Assembly (NCBI RefSeq): GCF_030247195.1
Contig: NC_080671.1
Span: forward strand, 27,645,543-27,709,542
Length of the DNA: 64,000 nucleotides
DNA from: Topomyia yanbarensis
Taxonomy: Eukaryota > Arthropoda > Insecta > Diptera > Culicidae
Reading direction: 5' to 3'
Of this stretch, positions 22,140 to 33,927 are shown piece by piece. How positions within the stretch are numbered: the stretch's first letter is position 1; the number at the start of each line of letters is the position of its first letter. The notes beneath the pieces were generated by a model. It was not told where the DNA came from. It worked only from the letters and a program-made list of their open reading frames with translations, and did no database searches. The translations under genes were made by a program, and so were the position numbers.

Positions 22140-22480
22140 TATGCTATATTTCACCCTAAGGAGGAAAATTTGGTAAAAACCAAAATTTCTCACTAGAGTG
22201 AACATTTTGTTGGTAAAAATTTTCACCCCGTTTGATCAGTCGTTCGATTGAAATACATAGTGTGTTTTAGTTTTAAGGGATTTGCGTTAAGCCGGCGCTA
22301 ATCTATTCCGACAATAAGTTAGTGTCGGTTTCTGATGAGGCGAAGCCGAAACGCAACATAGTATGAAATAAGGATTTGTGCCCTCCTGTACAAAGACTGG
22401 TTTTTACCAACAAAATTTTCACCCTAGTGAGAAATTTTGGTTTTTACCAAATTTTCCTCCTTAGGGTGAAATATAGCATA
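22140..22480. mobile_element. Foldback element with 80-bp arms
   Basis: TATGCTATATTTCACCCTAA begins the left arm (22140-22219), and the right arm (22401-22480) ends TTAGGGTGAAATATAGCATA. The arms match at all but about two positions. The centre includes a 74-bp segment (22231-22304) repeated in direct orientation just outside the element at 22575-22648 (TTTGATCAGTCGTTCGATTG start). Confidence 0.75.
22231..22304 (+). repeat. Direct repeat, copy 1 (copy 2 at 22575-22648)
   Basis: Both copies run from TTTGATCAGTCGTTCGATTG through GTTTTAAGGGATTTGCG to CCGGCGCTAATCT, with about five differences. One copy is inside and one outside the foldback element. The arrangement suggests that the foldback arose within an older repeat. 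Confidence 0.7.
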
Positions 22481-22896
22481 GTGCTTTCGAATAGGCCTGC
22501 TGAGCCAAGACAAGTTTCGGCTTCACTGTGTCTCATCGGCATAAACAGAACTTCTGCTCGAACGGTACATCACCTTTGATCAGTCGTTCGATTGAAACAC
22601 ATAGTGTGTCTTAGTTTTAAGGGATTTGCGTCAAACCGGCGCTAATCTAATAATTCTATTGTATTCGAATCATGGAGAAGTTTTCAATAAAAAAGTTTTC
22701 CTAACAACAACTTTTGACATATTTTCATTATATATACTATTTGCATTTAAAAATACAATTTTCTTTTTGAATATGATTCTAAACGCTATTGTAAATCAAA
22801 ATGTAGTAGTTTTCGAGATATTTTAAGTTTTGTTTTAACAACACAATTATTTTATTTTATTACGATCTTTTTATAAGTCATTCGCGTTTCTCCATC

Positions 22897-23157
22897 AACA
22901 ACAATAGGTTTTTCAAAAGGCCCACAAAATTTCCTGTAACTTTCCCTTTGATATCTAGGCGATATTGTGAACGGTTCGAAAGCTACATGAAAACAACCAA
23001 AATATGATTCAACTATATAGTTTAATCATCAGACCCTATGGTTGAATAATATTTTGATTGTTATCGCATAGCTTTCAAAGGGTTTACAATATCACCATAA
23101 TGTCAATGGGAAAGTTACAGGAACTTTCATGGGACTTTTGAAAAACCTATTGTTGTT
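22897..23157. repeat. Imperfect inverted repeat
   Basis: AACAACAATAGGTTTTTCAA at the left faces TTGAAAAACCTATTGTTGTT at the right. Pairing continues in patches (CCTGTAACTTTCCC with GGGAAAGTTACAGG) to a central AT-rich part. It is nested within the 21.3-23.4 kb island. Confidence 0.65.
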
Positions 23158-23445
23158 AGGAAAACTTTTTTATTGAGCCTTTGGAAAAACCTAAGTTCTT
23201 GTTAGGAAAACTTTTTTATTGAAAGCTTCTCCATGATCCAAATACACTGAAAACGTTTCTTTTACGTCTCCAAAACGATAAACATTAGACTATTGACATT
23301 TTATGATGGGGTAACGCGTATAACTTTTACGCCCTTTAAAAAAATGCTCTTGAGTTAAAATAATCTTATTGACTGTGGAAAATGTTTAGTCTTCCATGCC
23401 GTTGAAATGTGAATAGTTGCTTCGGAATCTAAGATGGTCGGTCAA

Positions 23446-23736
23446 CACTGTTCTCTAACAGTTTCTAAAACTGTGGTTAACCCCATGTTTGTAGATATGT
23501 TAAGATTCCAAATGATTGAAAATCGTTTAATATGAACTTTCAATTTTCTCGTGACACGTTCTTCTGCCCACAAATGTGTACAGTACAATTTGGTGGGTTA
23601 AAAAAAAATGCCACGAGAAAATTAATTTTCGTGTCGTAATAATAAATAATTTTCAATCTTGTGGCACCTTAAGACATTTACGAATTTGGGGTTATCCAAG
23701 AATGTTATAATTTTTAGGATCTGTTAGAGAACAGTG
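23446..23736. mobile_element. Foldback MITE, CACTGTTCTCTAACAG termini
   Basis: CACTGTTCTCTAACAG (23446-23461) is matched by its exact reverse complement at 23721-23736. Imperfect pairing extends about 130 bp inward through GGTTAACCCC / GGGGTTATCC and TTTTCTCGTG / CACGAGAAAA. No coding content and no clear target duplication were found. Confidence 0.65.
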
Positions 23737-23803
23737 GAGATAGGGTAATGTCGGAAGAGAAGCATTTCTAAAAAAATCAATCATCAAAGTAAACCATACA
23801 ATA

Positions 23804-24754
23804 TCCCAAGCAACATATGTAACAAGTCCACGAAAAAAATTAGCCTATTTGGTTGAATATCAGTTGTAAAAAAGTATAAACTCATTTTTCAGATAGTGGT
23901 TTGTTGCTAATAGACCACAAACAAGTTTGTTGCTACTAATCAATCCGCAAAAAGTGGTTTTGTTGACTAAAAAAATATTTTTCATTTTACCACAGCGATT
24001 CTAAACGATATCCAGTAGGTGGAGCCAATTATGTTTGCTAACTGGTAGGTGAAAGTAACTGAATACTATAGTGGATAGCAGCTGTCAGTGTTTGTTTGCA
24101 ATAAGTATCGTATAAAGAACAAAACACTTGGAAACACGTCAAATACTTGCCGACACTTTAACAAAACAAATTTGCAACAACGAGATGGCGTCATCGACGC
24201 ATCTGTATTCCTTGTTTTTCTTCTATTAACGAATCAGCCACAACGAGAAGGCGGTCATGATGCTTTCATAAATGTTTGTACCATATTCGAATTGCATATT
24301 GGTAGGCGCAATCGAAAGCTGCGTCATTTGCCTGGAGTGCTCCATCTAATTGTAATGTTTTCATCCATTTCTGAATTTATTAGAGGGCGCATTACAAATG
24401 TAAAAGTAAAATTGAAAAATTTACAGTAAATCTAGACGCGCCGATGAAATCTATGTATAAAAGAGAAAAATATTTGCTTCCAAAAGTTCAATATTATCTT
24501 GCGAAAAATATCATCGTATTATTCCAACACCGAAAATTTTCCAAACATAATTGAACTCAATTTGAAACTAGGTGATAAAATTGATTTGCAGTACAGCGTT
24601 CGTTGTCATGACATGTTACAAATAGACTCCGCCTCGGGGCTTTTTTGGTGATGAAACAGTTGAGAATATGTTCACCGCAGCTGGATTATTACACGTGATT
24701 TGGCTTTATTATTACTTTTAAACATTTTTGCACAACAAAATATGTTGCTTGGGA
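23804..24754. mobile_element. TA-flanked MITE-like element
   Basis: TCCCAAGCAACATATG at the left end and ATATGTTGCTTGGGA at the right end are inverted, each bounded outside by TA, which suits a Tc1/mariner-type target duplication. The interior of about 0.95 kb holds a 113-residue frame (24088-24429) with no family resemblance and no transposase motif, so it is treated as non-autonomous. Other insertions may be nested in it. Confidence 0.5.
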
Positions 24755-25834
24755 TATGATGAAATTATTTTTATCAATTGCGACAAGTGGGTAGGAACCC
24801 GTGAAAAGGGCATATGAACAAAAAATGAACAAATAAACTTTTAATATATCCTATACTGCCCATAAAAGCGTATCGAAAAACAGCAAGCCGAGAAAAACGC
24901 TGTTGAAAATTTATATTCTCATTGAGCCTTATGGATGTTTTGGTTTTTTTAATTTATTCCAAACTAACCTGGTAATTTTGTTTGTGCATTGTGATTCAGT
25001 AATGATATAGAATACAATCCAACAGATAACTCATTTTCGACAAAAATCCATATGGGACTCTTATGCTTTTTTGGCCAGTATAATAGAAAGACTAAATAGA
25101 ACAGTGTGATTCAACATTCAAAAAAACAATGATAACTCCTAAAATTTCAAGACCTTTCAAATGGCACAAGAGAAACCAATGCCAAATGGTAGTGAAGTGA
25201 TGATAGGTCATTATTGAATGGGGGGACATAATTTCAGCTCAAAGCGAATGATGTTGATGTGCCCTTTGTCGTAGTTTTGACATTGTCATTTTTTATATAA
25301 AATGGTCGTTTGTAGCGAATCGGTGTTCATAAACGGACTGAAGCATCGGCCATGGACTTTGCTATTAATCTTTTGTTGAGTAAGTACAATTCGTTGGGTA
25401 GGGAACTTGTTCAAGTCAAGAAATTTGTTTCCACTGCTAGAAGCGGCAATTTGTGTCACGGACTCGAAATCGCAACTGAAAATGGTTGCCGTGAAACCGC
25501 TGGAGTCGCCATTTTGGACGCCATGTTTGACACCTTACACACGAAAATATTTATTTTATATATGAAACCTTAAACATTTTGCAGAACAGCGCACATGTGT
25601 AAGTCATTAGTCTTTTTCAAAAAAATATTATCGAACATTATATACTTTTGCACAATTATATCTTAATCTTGGAGTTATATTTCCAACTCCAACAGTGAGA
25701 CGATACGAAGAGGATTCTTGGGCTGAATTAGGAGGCGGGAACTTGCGGGAACTACTCATTCATTTCGACCAATCCCAACATGTTATTCGCTAATATTCTT
25801 ACGTCCATTCCGAGGAAACATTTCGCTGATCCAC
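24755..25834. other. Gene-free stretch
   Basis: No recognisable protein domain or repeat end was seen. The frame at 25352-25573 lacks homologous features that I can name. Confidence 0.4.
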
Positions 25835-25980
25835 GTTCAATATTTTTGTCAATATCAGTATTGACGATATTGTTATAACATTTAAATCCCATTTGAAATC
25901 TACATCGTCAATACTACTTTTTTACATTACACGTACAATACTTTTGTCAATACTCTCTAGTTTTGACAAAAATATTGAAC
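25835..25980. mobile_element. Small palindromic MITE-like element
   Basis: GTTCAATATTTTTGTCAA (25835-25852) is perfectly matched in reverse at 25963-25980. Inside, TATTGACGAT and ATCGTCAATA also pair. The length is 146 bp with no coding content. Confidence 0.6.
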
Positions 25981-26744
25981 ATGTAAGGGCTGCTTTAGAT
26001 TTGTCGCAATCAGTATTTGAGGACGAACCGCTAGATGTATCAGTTGACCATCATTTTCCAATACCTTGTCTTGTGCTAATGTTAATTTGATAATGTACAA
26101 ACCGATAAAGTTTAACACTGAAGGAAGAACACCAACAAATCTTGCAGCTATAAGCTTAATTCAATAATAGCATTCGTATTAACAGCCTAAAGTGTATTCT
26201 ACTTCACTCCGGCTATGTCTCTGATATTCCCTACTCATCTTTTTTCTAATGAGTAAACAATATAGATTAAATACGTCGTAAATGATCGTGTTTGCCTAGC
26301 AAATCACTTACAATAATTGGAGCTTTTAGTGGGTTACCAGAAATCAATATCCAGTACAAATAAAGGTGTAGGAATCAGTTTTTGTCGATGGAGGCTAGCT
26401 AATCGTTGTCATTGTGTGTGGCGTCCAGTGATGCGAATTCTCATTTTCAAATGCCAACTTTCAGTTCAATCCACCCAAACCATGCTTCAAATTCAAAGCT
26501 TCCATCAATCATTCATCTTCAAGTTGGCGGGATTTTCATGACTAAACCGATTTCAATTTGATGCTTTTTCATTCACCAACCAAAGCGATCCTCTGCTCTG
26601 TCGTTGCCTGTTTGGCTTAAATGTTGCCATGTTTAGCATTTTCAAGCGTACATAAACAGTGTGAAGTATATTCTAGGTAGTTTTTGGTTGTCTGTCCCAG
26701 TATAATTGTCATTTTATTTGCTATATAAATACCAAAGTTTATAC
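25981..26744. other. Gene-free stretch
   Basis: Nothing coding was recognised. The short frames have no domain. Confidence 0.4.
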
Positions 26745-27325
26745 ACGATAAATAATACTTGTATTATGAAATCTTCAATTACATAGGTATTACCATATCT
26801 GTATCGACCAATGTCTAGAAACACTAAAGGTAATTTTAATGGTATTGTATTGTTTTTAGAATGCCATGATTCGCCGGAATAAAGAAACACGGAATAATGA
26901 AATCATAAACATACCGTTAGATTCAATTAAACATGAGCAACACTCCCGACTATCGGGTCCGGAGCTGAAGTTGCTTCTTTTACAAACCGAGCATTTCCAA
27001 ACTAATTCAACAAAGGATAAATCTATCATAATTTCTCGGCAGCTAGCTGCCCAGAGCAATAAAAACATGATATGAGAGTTGCTTAGATTGCATTACTTAT
27101 CTAGGTGAATCCAGATTTGTGTGACTCTACCCTATCCTACTAACAGAATGTCCTTCCCGTGGCAAACGTGGAGATGCAAAGGTATACACGATCTCCATAA
27201 CAACGTTTGTTGCCCTAACATTCCTTTTCTTCCCCGGTGACTGTAAGGACGTGGCCGGCGCCGTTATTGACATTGCAAAGTATAGAACTCTCGAAACGTG
27301 CACATGTATTGAGAATGGAAAGCTA
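26745..27325 (+). repeat. Dispersed repeat, compact copy (partner 6400-8080)
   Basis: The first part (26745-26960) matches 6400-6625 and the last part (27127-27325) matches 7890-8080, in the same order and orientation. The two parts are only about 170 bp apart here but about 1.3 kb apart at the other site. The compact copy probably shows the original arrangement. Element type is unknown; the short frames in it are not shared between copies. Confidence 0.55.
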
Positions 27326-28501
27326 CTCCCAGGCCCCATTCGTTGATTCTCTGTGCAATTTCTCTTGTTCTGGTCAATCACGGAGTAGCAACTACGAATT
27401 GTACGGTCATCATGCTCATGCTCAAAGTTACCCCGAAAACAAAGAATGAAAATTTAGAACAAATTAAATTTTTATAGTAAAACGAAATAAAATACGCAAC
27501 AATTCGAACACTTACAACATATGGGAACCAGTACTTGTTTTAAAAGTTACATCTACTTGAATTGAAGATAGTTGTTCGAAAAACTGTTAATTTACGATAA
27601 TTACACCCAAACACCAGAGTAGTGTAAAATCGAAAACGCGAACACGGTTTTCGAGAATACCACGATATACGCCGTTATTTTCTATCACCTCCGAACAGCC
27701 AGCAATAACAGAACAGCATAAAGTGGGTGGTGTACGACACCGGTGTGCTATGTTAAATTTTCACGAACCACCCTTTCAGGCAAATCTTTATGCAGTACGG
27801 TAAACATAAATTTGTAAAATCACTCACTACCACCACATCGCTATACCAACTCAGTCGAGCCCTCGAGTGTCACTCATTTTTGCTGTTGAACCACCAGTGC
27901 TCCCAACTTGATTCCCTTTCACTTTCCACGGTCGAAAGTACAATGTTTACAAACAACCCGGTTTATTTTGTGTTAGAAATGGTGTAATATCCTTTCATTT
28001 TCATTCGTGACAATGTTTATTGTGTTTCGGAATAAGTGTTGTGCTTGGTGGACCTCTTCAAATAGTTCGCAATAATTGACATAGATCATAAATTCTCTAA
28101 TGTGGAAGCAATTACAATCGGACTAATCTGCCATTGTACGCCGTATCCCGTTGTCGCTGCGGGTGTATATGTTATTCAGCGCGCATCGAATTGAGTGCCC
28201 GGTCGCGAGTCTAGATTCATTCAGCAGCTCCACAACCGTACAGACAAACACACCAGCAGGAATCGGAGGACCATTAGGAAAAGAAGCTTTCATGATATTA
28301 CACATTAAATTGCTTCGATGTTCAAAGCGGTGTGCATGTCATAACATTTTGCGTCTGGTGAATTTGTGCTAGTGAGACAACGGAGTCGGGCGAAAATTGT
28401 GCAAGATTTTCGAAAATAGTAAATTTTAATGCCTACACGTCGTCGTCGTCGTATTGCGTCGCATTAGTCATCGGCATTCTGGAACGGTGTATCGGACCAA
28501 G
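27326..28501. other. Intergenic region and presumed Daxx promoter/5' UTR
   Basis: No recognised exon or repeat lies here. Just upstream of the Daxx start, CGTCGTCGTCGT (28439-28450) and GC-richer sequence suggest the 5' UTR begins within the last 150 bp or so, but no core promoter element can be named with confidence. Confidence 0.4.
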
Positions 28502-31462
28502 ATGGATCCCTCCTCGATTATCGTGCTGGATTCTTCGGACGAGGAGGTAAGTGATGAAAATGCGATTGGGGGAAAAATTTAGGCTTGATCGCGCTTAAAA
28601 CTCACACTGCTGATGGGTGCTGCTGCTGCTGAAAGCTAATGTCACTTGGTCGGTGTGCGAAAAATGAGAGTGATGGAAATGTCAGAACGTAGGAAAAATT
28701 TCGACTACAGCTAATGTTAATGGTTGTTTTTATATTTTCGATAGTGAAACTGGTAAATCGTTTAGAGCAGAAGGTATGTTTCATTGTTTCAGTTGTTCTT
28801 ATTAGGTTTTCAAGCGGATCCAATGAGCCGAAAGCTCAATTTAATTATATAAGGTAGAATCAGAACAGCAGCATGTTTAGAGGAAGGGGAAGGAGTTCCC
28901 TTTGGCAAAGGGCCTGCTTAGATGGCACGTAGGCACACACAGCAGGGACTTCTTTGTTAATGACGGTGTGCGGTACTGACTGGGATGCACTGATGAACAG
29001 GATGGATTGTTGAATGTTTTCAATATTGGCGCTATTTTACAGCATGGAAGTTTTGGATTGTGCAGTCTTCTGAAAGTGGGCTGACTGATGGTATTTCCAT
29101 CGGACATAGCGGAAATTATCAATAAGGTCGTAGAGTGTTGACCCCAGATATGGATTGTTGCCTTTAATTTTTTTGGGGATATGGTTAATGATGTTTCAGC
29201 GTTGCTATAGCAACTGAAAATATTACTGAATGTTTTGTTTATTTCGGAAAGGGTGGTTTTTGTTTGTCCAGGGTCGGTTTATATCAACGATACTGAACTA
29301 CACCTGAAAGTAGAAGAATGGTCCTAGATTGTCGAGAGTGAACCACTGCGGAATGGTTGACAAAATAAAAAATAAATAAATGGTAAAGCTTGAGCGAGTT
29401 GGAGGGTGAAATTTCTAATGAATGTAGGTAAATAATGCGTTCTCACTGAATTAAAACATGTTTTTTCTTGATGTTTTTTGGTTGCTGATGACTAAAACTA
29501 TATATTCGTTTTATGATTAATTGGAATTAAGAAACCTTTACTGACGTATTTTTCTTTTCATAATTTCAGTCCGGAGAACCAAAGCGCCGAAAGCTAAACC
29601 GCGCGGTTCCAAAGAATGTAAACGGTGGCGACCACAAACTGAAGGTCCCACCGGAACCGGGCAGTACTATACGGCGCATCAAACCGATTACGATTGCAAC
29701 TAATTTGAGCAAAACAGCCGATAACAATAATCGGTCATCATCGAACAGTGAAAGCTTCGCCATCATCAACTACTCGGATGAATGGGAAAAGGATCTACAA
29801 AAATATCAGCAAATCATCAACGATCATGAGCAACTGCGCCAACTACAACAAAAGAAGCTACAGCAGCATCAGCAGCGGCAACATCAACAACAACAACCAG
29901 CACAGCAACAGTCGGTTATCAAAAAGAAGTCTCCACTTTCCTCGGTTGTCGAGGAAGAGGCGAGTGACCGTAAAACGGCAACTCCGGGAAGCAGCAGTAC
30001 AGCCGATTCTCACTCCACTAGCCGATCAGAGAAGAAACAGCGAACAAGTGATGTTGAGAAGAATCCTATTGGGAAGGAGTTTGCCGAGCTGTTGGATGCG
30101 TGCCGAAAGGCGGACGGGTCCCCAGAGATGGAACTGCTGATCCAGAAAAAGCTGGTAAAATACTACGAATGCGTTCATCCTGATTTCATCAATTCAAAGA
30201 GTTTCAAGAAAACATTGGCTGCAGTCACGGCAGATGTCACAGCAACGCCAGAGCTAGTCTACCTAAAGCTAGCCAGCATTGTGGAGGAATTGAACATTCG
30301 TCGAAAGTCGAGAAATTCGGTGATGACGAACGAAAATGTTACCAGCACTGGCAGCGAAAAAAAGGACAATCAAATTAGAAGGTTAAATCGGGCGCTGTAC
30401 ATTCTGAAAAAGCGCATCGCTAAACTGGAAGAGATGGAGGTAGATTTCGAAGAGGACATAAATTCCGCCTACATGATGGAGGAGCGTTACAAGAAGCGAG
30501 CGTTTGAGATTTACGAAAAAATCTGTGATATCACTGGGGAAAGCAAACACGCACATCGAATCGTGCGGAAGCCGGTCCACTTTGATGGGACGCACTATCC
30601 GGAGTTTAATCGCACAATCCAAACGTTCGTCAACAGAACGAACACATTTCCGGACTTTTTCGATGTGCTAAAATGCCTGCAGCATTGTAACACTCAGTAC
30701 GGTTATCGTATGAAGCGAGACGAGATGACCAAGATTGCGCAGGATGCTTTCATCAAGATTGGAAAGCTGCTACAGAAGCGTAGGAAAACCGATCTCTATG
30801 AAACGGTTTCATATTACACGGGCGCGGATAAGGATCCGGCGATCGTCGATAGGAAGCTGCTGGAGAAGTTGGAGGATAACAAAAAGCATTACGGAAAGAT
30901 CGGAGATCTCATCGACAAGTAAGTTACTGGTTTTGTGTTGGGCATTCGAAACATTTGCAGTAATTTTTTCATCTAACTTTCCAGGTTTGCTCGTGTTCAG
31001 GATCATGACACAGACGACGAATCAAAGCCGGGTACTGCGTCAAGCCATAATTTGAAGCCATCCAGTAGCGGTAGCAGTAGTAGTACTCCAGCAGCAACAG
31101 TCACAACAAAAGCTATACCATCCAGTAGTTCGAAGAAGGAAGATGATCGCTCAGAATCACCTTCCTCAAGTAGCAGTGTGACAAAGCCTACAAACTCTCC
31201 TTCCTGTGGCAGCAGTAACAGTCCACCCGCCGAAGATAAGGATAGCAGTAGTCCAAAAAGTGATGAGAAGGCAGACGATAGTAAACCAGAATCAGCGAAA
31301 AGTACTGCAACTGTTGCAGCTTCGGAAGAGGCAGAAGATGAGGATGATGACGAAGATGACGAGGAGGAAGATGAAATGCTCATCAAGGAAAACGTCAAAC
31401 CAGATAACTTCGAAGATATCGAAATATCGGATGACGAGGAGTTGATTGTACCAACGTCTTAG
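28502..31462 (+). CDS. Daxx: Daxx homologue, H3.3 histone chaperone, three exons
   Basis: Exons are 28502-28546, 29570-30918 and 30985-31462, with GT-AG introns of 1023 and 66 nt. The product is 623 residues. Daxx binds H3.3-H4 and deposits it with ATRX; the Drosophila homologue is Daxx-like protein. The N-terminus reads SIIVLDSSDEE, a SUMO-interacting motif like that at the human DAXX N-terminus. A Gln-rich tract spans about 104-129 and the Daxx helical bundle about 181-262. The histone-binding domain runs about 280-475 and ends YYTGADKDPAIVD...KFARVQD across the second splice junction. A Ser-rich tail, an acidic run (578-595) and a second SIM-like DDEELIV finish the protein. It is expected to be nuclear. 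The start ATG is the only one that supplies the N-terminal SIM. Confidence 0.92.
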
Positions 31463-31902
31463 CGATCGACGATCGCGCGTTGTTTAAATTTGTAAATAGT
31501 CGATCACTCGGAACTTTAGTTTTCTCATCCTTATCTTTTTTCCGCGCAATGCAAATCGTGTAATTCATTTTAATTCTTCACAAATTTTTTGGATACATAA
31601 TTCGACTAGTAAACAAAATTCGATCTCCTCCTGTTACGGATGCTATGCAATCTAACTTCTAATCGTTTTGGACTATTTCATAGACATAAGCCGTTATCGT
31701 TTGTATGATATATTTTGGTCGTATTGCAGTTTTCTGTTTTATGTCACGTTTTTTACCACTCGCTATAAATTTAAACATCGTGAAAATCAAGGCCGTTGAT
31801 CAATTTCTGAAAGACACGGACGGAGTTTCTGTATTAAGATAAGCAAAGCTAAATTATTTATAATCAATGTCAAACATACACACTGTATATACAATGCAGT
31901 CC

Positions 31903-31908
31903 AATAAA
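31903..31908 (+). promoter_or_regulatory. Daxx poly(A) signal
   Basis: A canonical AATAAA lies about 440 nt after the Daxx stop codon, in an AT-rich 3' UTR. It is the most plausible end signal for the gene. Confidence 0.5.
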
Positions 31909-31976
31909 ATATTTTGCAAAAAAAACTAATTCAAAACGAACTCAGTTTGCACTTTCTAGTTTCAATCACCCTTATT

Positions 31977-32069
31977 CTTGGTCCCTATTCTCACAGTCAC
32001 GTCACCTAGTGACTAGAGGAAAATTTCCTTCTAGTCACCAAGTGACGTGACCGTGAGAATAGGGCCAAG
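31977..32069. mobile_element. CCCTATTCTCACAGTCACGT hairpin MITE, copy 2
   Basis: CTTGGTCCCTATTCTCACAG begins the left arm. The right arm ends GTGAGAATAGGGCCAAG, with imperfect pairing across about 40 bp per arm and a short AT-rich centre. It is the same family as 10339-10430. It lies about 70 bp past the Daxx poly(A) signal. Confidence 0.7.
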
Positions 32070-33170
32070 TTTACGACGAATGCGAGATTAAATGGGATTC
32101 GTTCGAATCGCTTACGAACGAATCTTGCATTCGTAACAAACAAAAATAAGGATGAATATTACGAAAAATGTGCAGATTTTCTCAAATTTTTAGCGGACTT
32201 CACATTGCAAAGAGAAGAAAATTCTGCCCCTTAGCGTATACCTATTTTTTATCGATCAAACAAGACTAAGATTTTTCTTGGAAGCGTTACATTTCACGAG
32301 GACGTTGGAATTAATCTTAATTGGTCGCTTTGACTAGTAGGAAGTTTAATCTTCAAGCTATTTTTGAAATGGTTCAACTGTGGACTTGGACCTAGGTGCG
32401 ACGAAAATATTTTCAATTGAAGAAAATTTTAACTAATTTTTCTATCCGTGACCACATTATGCCAGATCTGCAGAACGGGAATCCTTATCTCTCAGAGCAA
32501 GGACGGGACAAGATTTTTAACTTCGTTAGGAAAGCGGATTGGTTTTTCAAACGAATGTAGCTCAACGGAATTTGGCTCTCGTTTTTGTTGTTGTTACTGT
32601 GAATGCACATAATTGTATTTTAGCTTCTTTACTTACGTTATGAGTTTTATTTGTAAACTAAAACCTTGAATTATAGAGAACATTTTCAATAGGACGTAAC
32701 ATTGAGAGCCTCTCTTTTTTTACTTTCTCTTTCGTTTATTACGTCATTTAACACTTTGCACTAATTTTCCAGTACATATCGAAACCCGATGGTTTTTATT
32801 AGAATATTATGCAAAGAATAGAGTAGTAAATGTTGAAATGGTCGAGTAATGAACAGAAGAGACTGACCCCAAAGTGAATCTCTCATTGTTACTTACGTCC
32901 TATTCTAAATTTTCTCTAGAATTATTCAATTTCCTTCAGATAAATAAAATAATTTCGAAACAATGATCCAAAGATAGATCTTTATTAATCATTGAAACTA
33001 ATCTTCTCCAACTACAAACGGGGAACGTGCCGTATGAGCTAATAGATTCTGATTATTTCCCCTCCCGAACTACTCAAAACGTTTAAGATTCCTCATCTTA
33101 GCGTCTAACCGTTACCAATTCGATACCTGTCATCATTTGCAATGAATCAAAGTCCCATTATTAGCTTTTT
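32070..33170. other. Gap between convergent Daxx and RpS21
   Basis: No exon or repeat was recognised. The interval is AT-rich. Confidence 0.4.
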
Positions 33171-33176
33171 GACTGT

Positions 33177-33182
33177 TTTATT
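33177..33182 (-). promoter_or_regulatory. RpS21 poly(A) signal
   Basis: AATAAA on the minus strand lies 29 nt after the RpS21 stop codon, as expected for a short ribosomal-protein 3' UTR. Confidence 0.6.
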
Positions 33183-33211
33183 AACTGATTACATCATTTG
33201 AAACAGACACT

Positions 33212-33770
33212 TTAGTAGTTCCTGAAACAAAAAAGAGAAGAAAATTACTATCTATTCCACTGATCCACTATTGTACAGCGATAACACTTACTTCGTCAGC
33301 AGACCATCTTTCTTGGCGAGCCGCACGATACAGTCGTCCGATTCACCCATCCGGCGAATTTCGCCGCAAATGGCGTACACCTTGGAAGTCTCCAGCATAC
33401 GACCGCTCAGTGGGTCCACATCGACGATGTTGATCTGGATGGAGGCATGATCCTTGGCGTGGATGATCCGGTTGCTGGATGAGCTGTTGGTGGTTGGGCG
33501 GAAGATGCAAAACAATGTTAGGTTAGAATTGTAAACAAATGATAATGGGTAGTTTTCGCGAGTTGTCTCGCAAACTAACGCAGCGGGGTATTCAAAGGAC
33601 ACTAGAAAAGCTCACAGGAATAATGTAGACAATGTATTTTTGCTTAAAAAATTGAATTGCCCATCGCTTTTAGCCGACACGTGTTGGCTAATATTGGAGA
33701 TGTCAACACTCGGTACTTACCACTTTCTCGGGCAGTACAAATCAACGAATTCTCCAGCGTCGTTCTCCAT
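33212..33770 (-). CDS. RpS21: 40S ribosomal protein S21 (eS21), three coding exons
   Basis: Coding exons are 33721-33770, 33292-33483 and 33212-33221, separated by introns of 237 and 69 nt with GT-AG ends. The product is 83 residues, the normal length for eS21. The first exon encodes [16 protein letters not shown]. The second holds the highly conserved [14 protein letters not shown] and [18 protein letters not shown] blocks. The last exon contributes only 10 coding nt (the end of Lys, then Asn, Tyr, stop). The protein is part of the small ribosomal subunit in the cytoplasm. An open frame runs 5' of exon 2 into the intron, but it lacks the conserved N-terminus and is rejected. A likely 5' UTR exon lies at about 33861-33927. 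Confidence 0.95.
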
Positions 33771-33860
33771 TTCTTTAAGCTGAAAGATAGATTACAGTTT
33801 AAAGTTTGTCTTAATATGCAAAATATCTACATTTTATGCAATTTGTGAAAATAGACTCAC

Positions 33861-33927
33861 TTTTTAGTTCTGAAGAAATCGTCGAGTAGCAACTTTGATA
33901 CAATGGCGGATCAAAAAGAACGAGGAA
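33861..33927 (-). other. Probable RpS21 5' UTR exon and TOP-type start
   Basis: On the minus strand a donor GTGAGT follows 33861 and an acceptor CTTTCAG precedes the exon beginning at 33779, ten bases before the ATG. This implies an 81-nt 5' UTR intron. Upstream, a C followed by a run of pyrimidines (CTTTTT) would suit a terminal-oligopyrimidine start, which is usual for ribosomal-protein genes. The exact transcription start is a guess. Confidence 0.5.

Larger units (their letters stand above)
21300..23400. repeat. Nested inverted/direct repeat island
   Basis: Several layers are visible. The segment at about 21330-21375 (TTGATTCAAGAGTAATTTTT then GGGCGTA) faces its inverse at 23320-23365. 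CGTTACCCCATCATAAAA at 21828 and the GACGTGAAAGAAACATTTTC block at 22117-22137 face inverses at 23250-23320. A roughly 230-bp segment at 21600-21850 is repeated in direct orientation at 22680-22905. Intervening insertions include the hairpin at 21956-22078 and the inverted repeat at 22140-22480. No frame inside is credible as a gene. Confidence 0.6.

Noticed and set aside
24088..24429. 113-residue open frame
   Set aside because: It lies inside a TA-flanked element, has no transposase or other motif, and looks like chance openness.
31003..31398. 131-residue serine-rich minus-strand frame
   Set aside because: It is the antisense shadow of the Ser/Asp/Glu-rich Daxx C-terminus.
33484..33602. Apparent N-terminal extension of RpS21 starting at an in-frame ATG
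   Set aside because: It is intron sequence; the conserved N-terminus is encoded at 33721-33770 with good splice sites.
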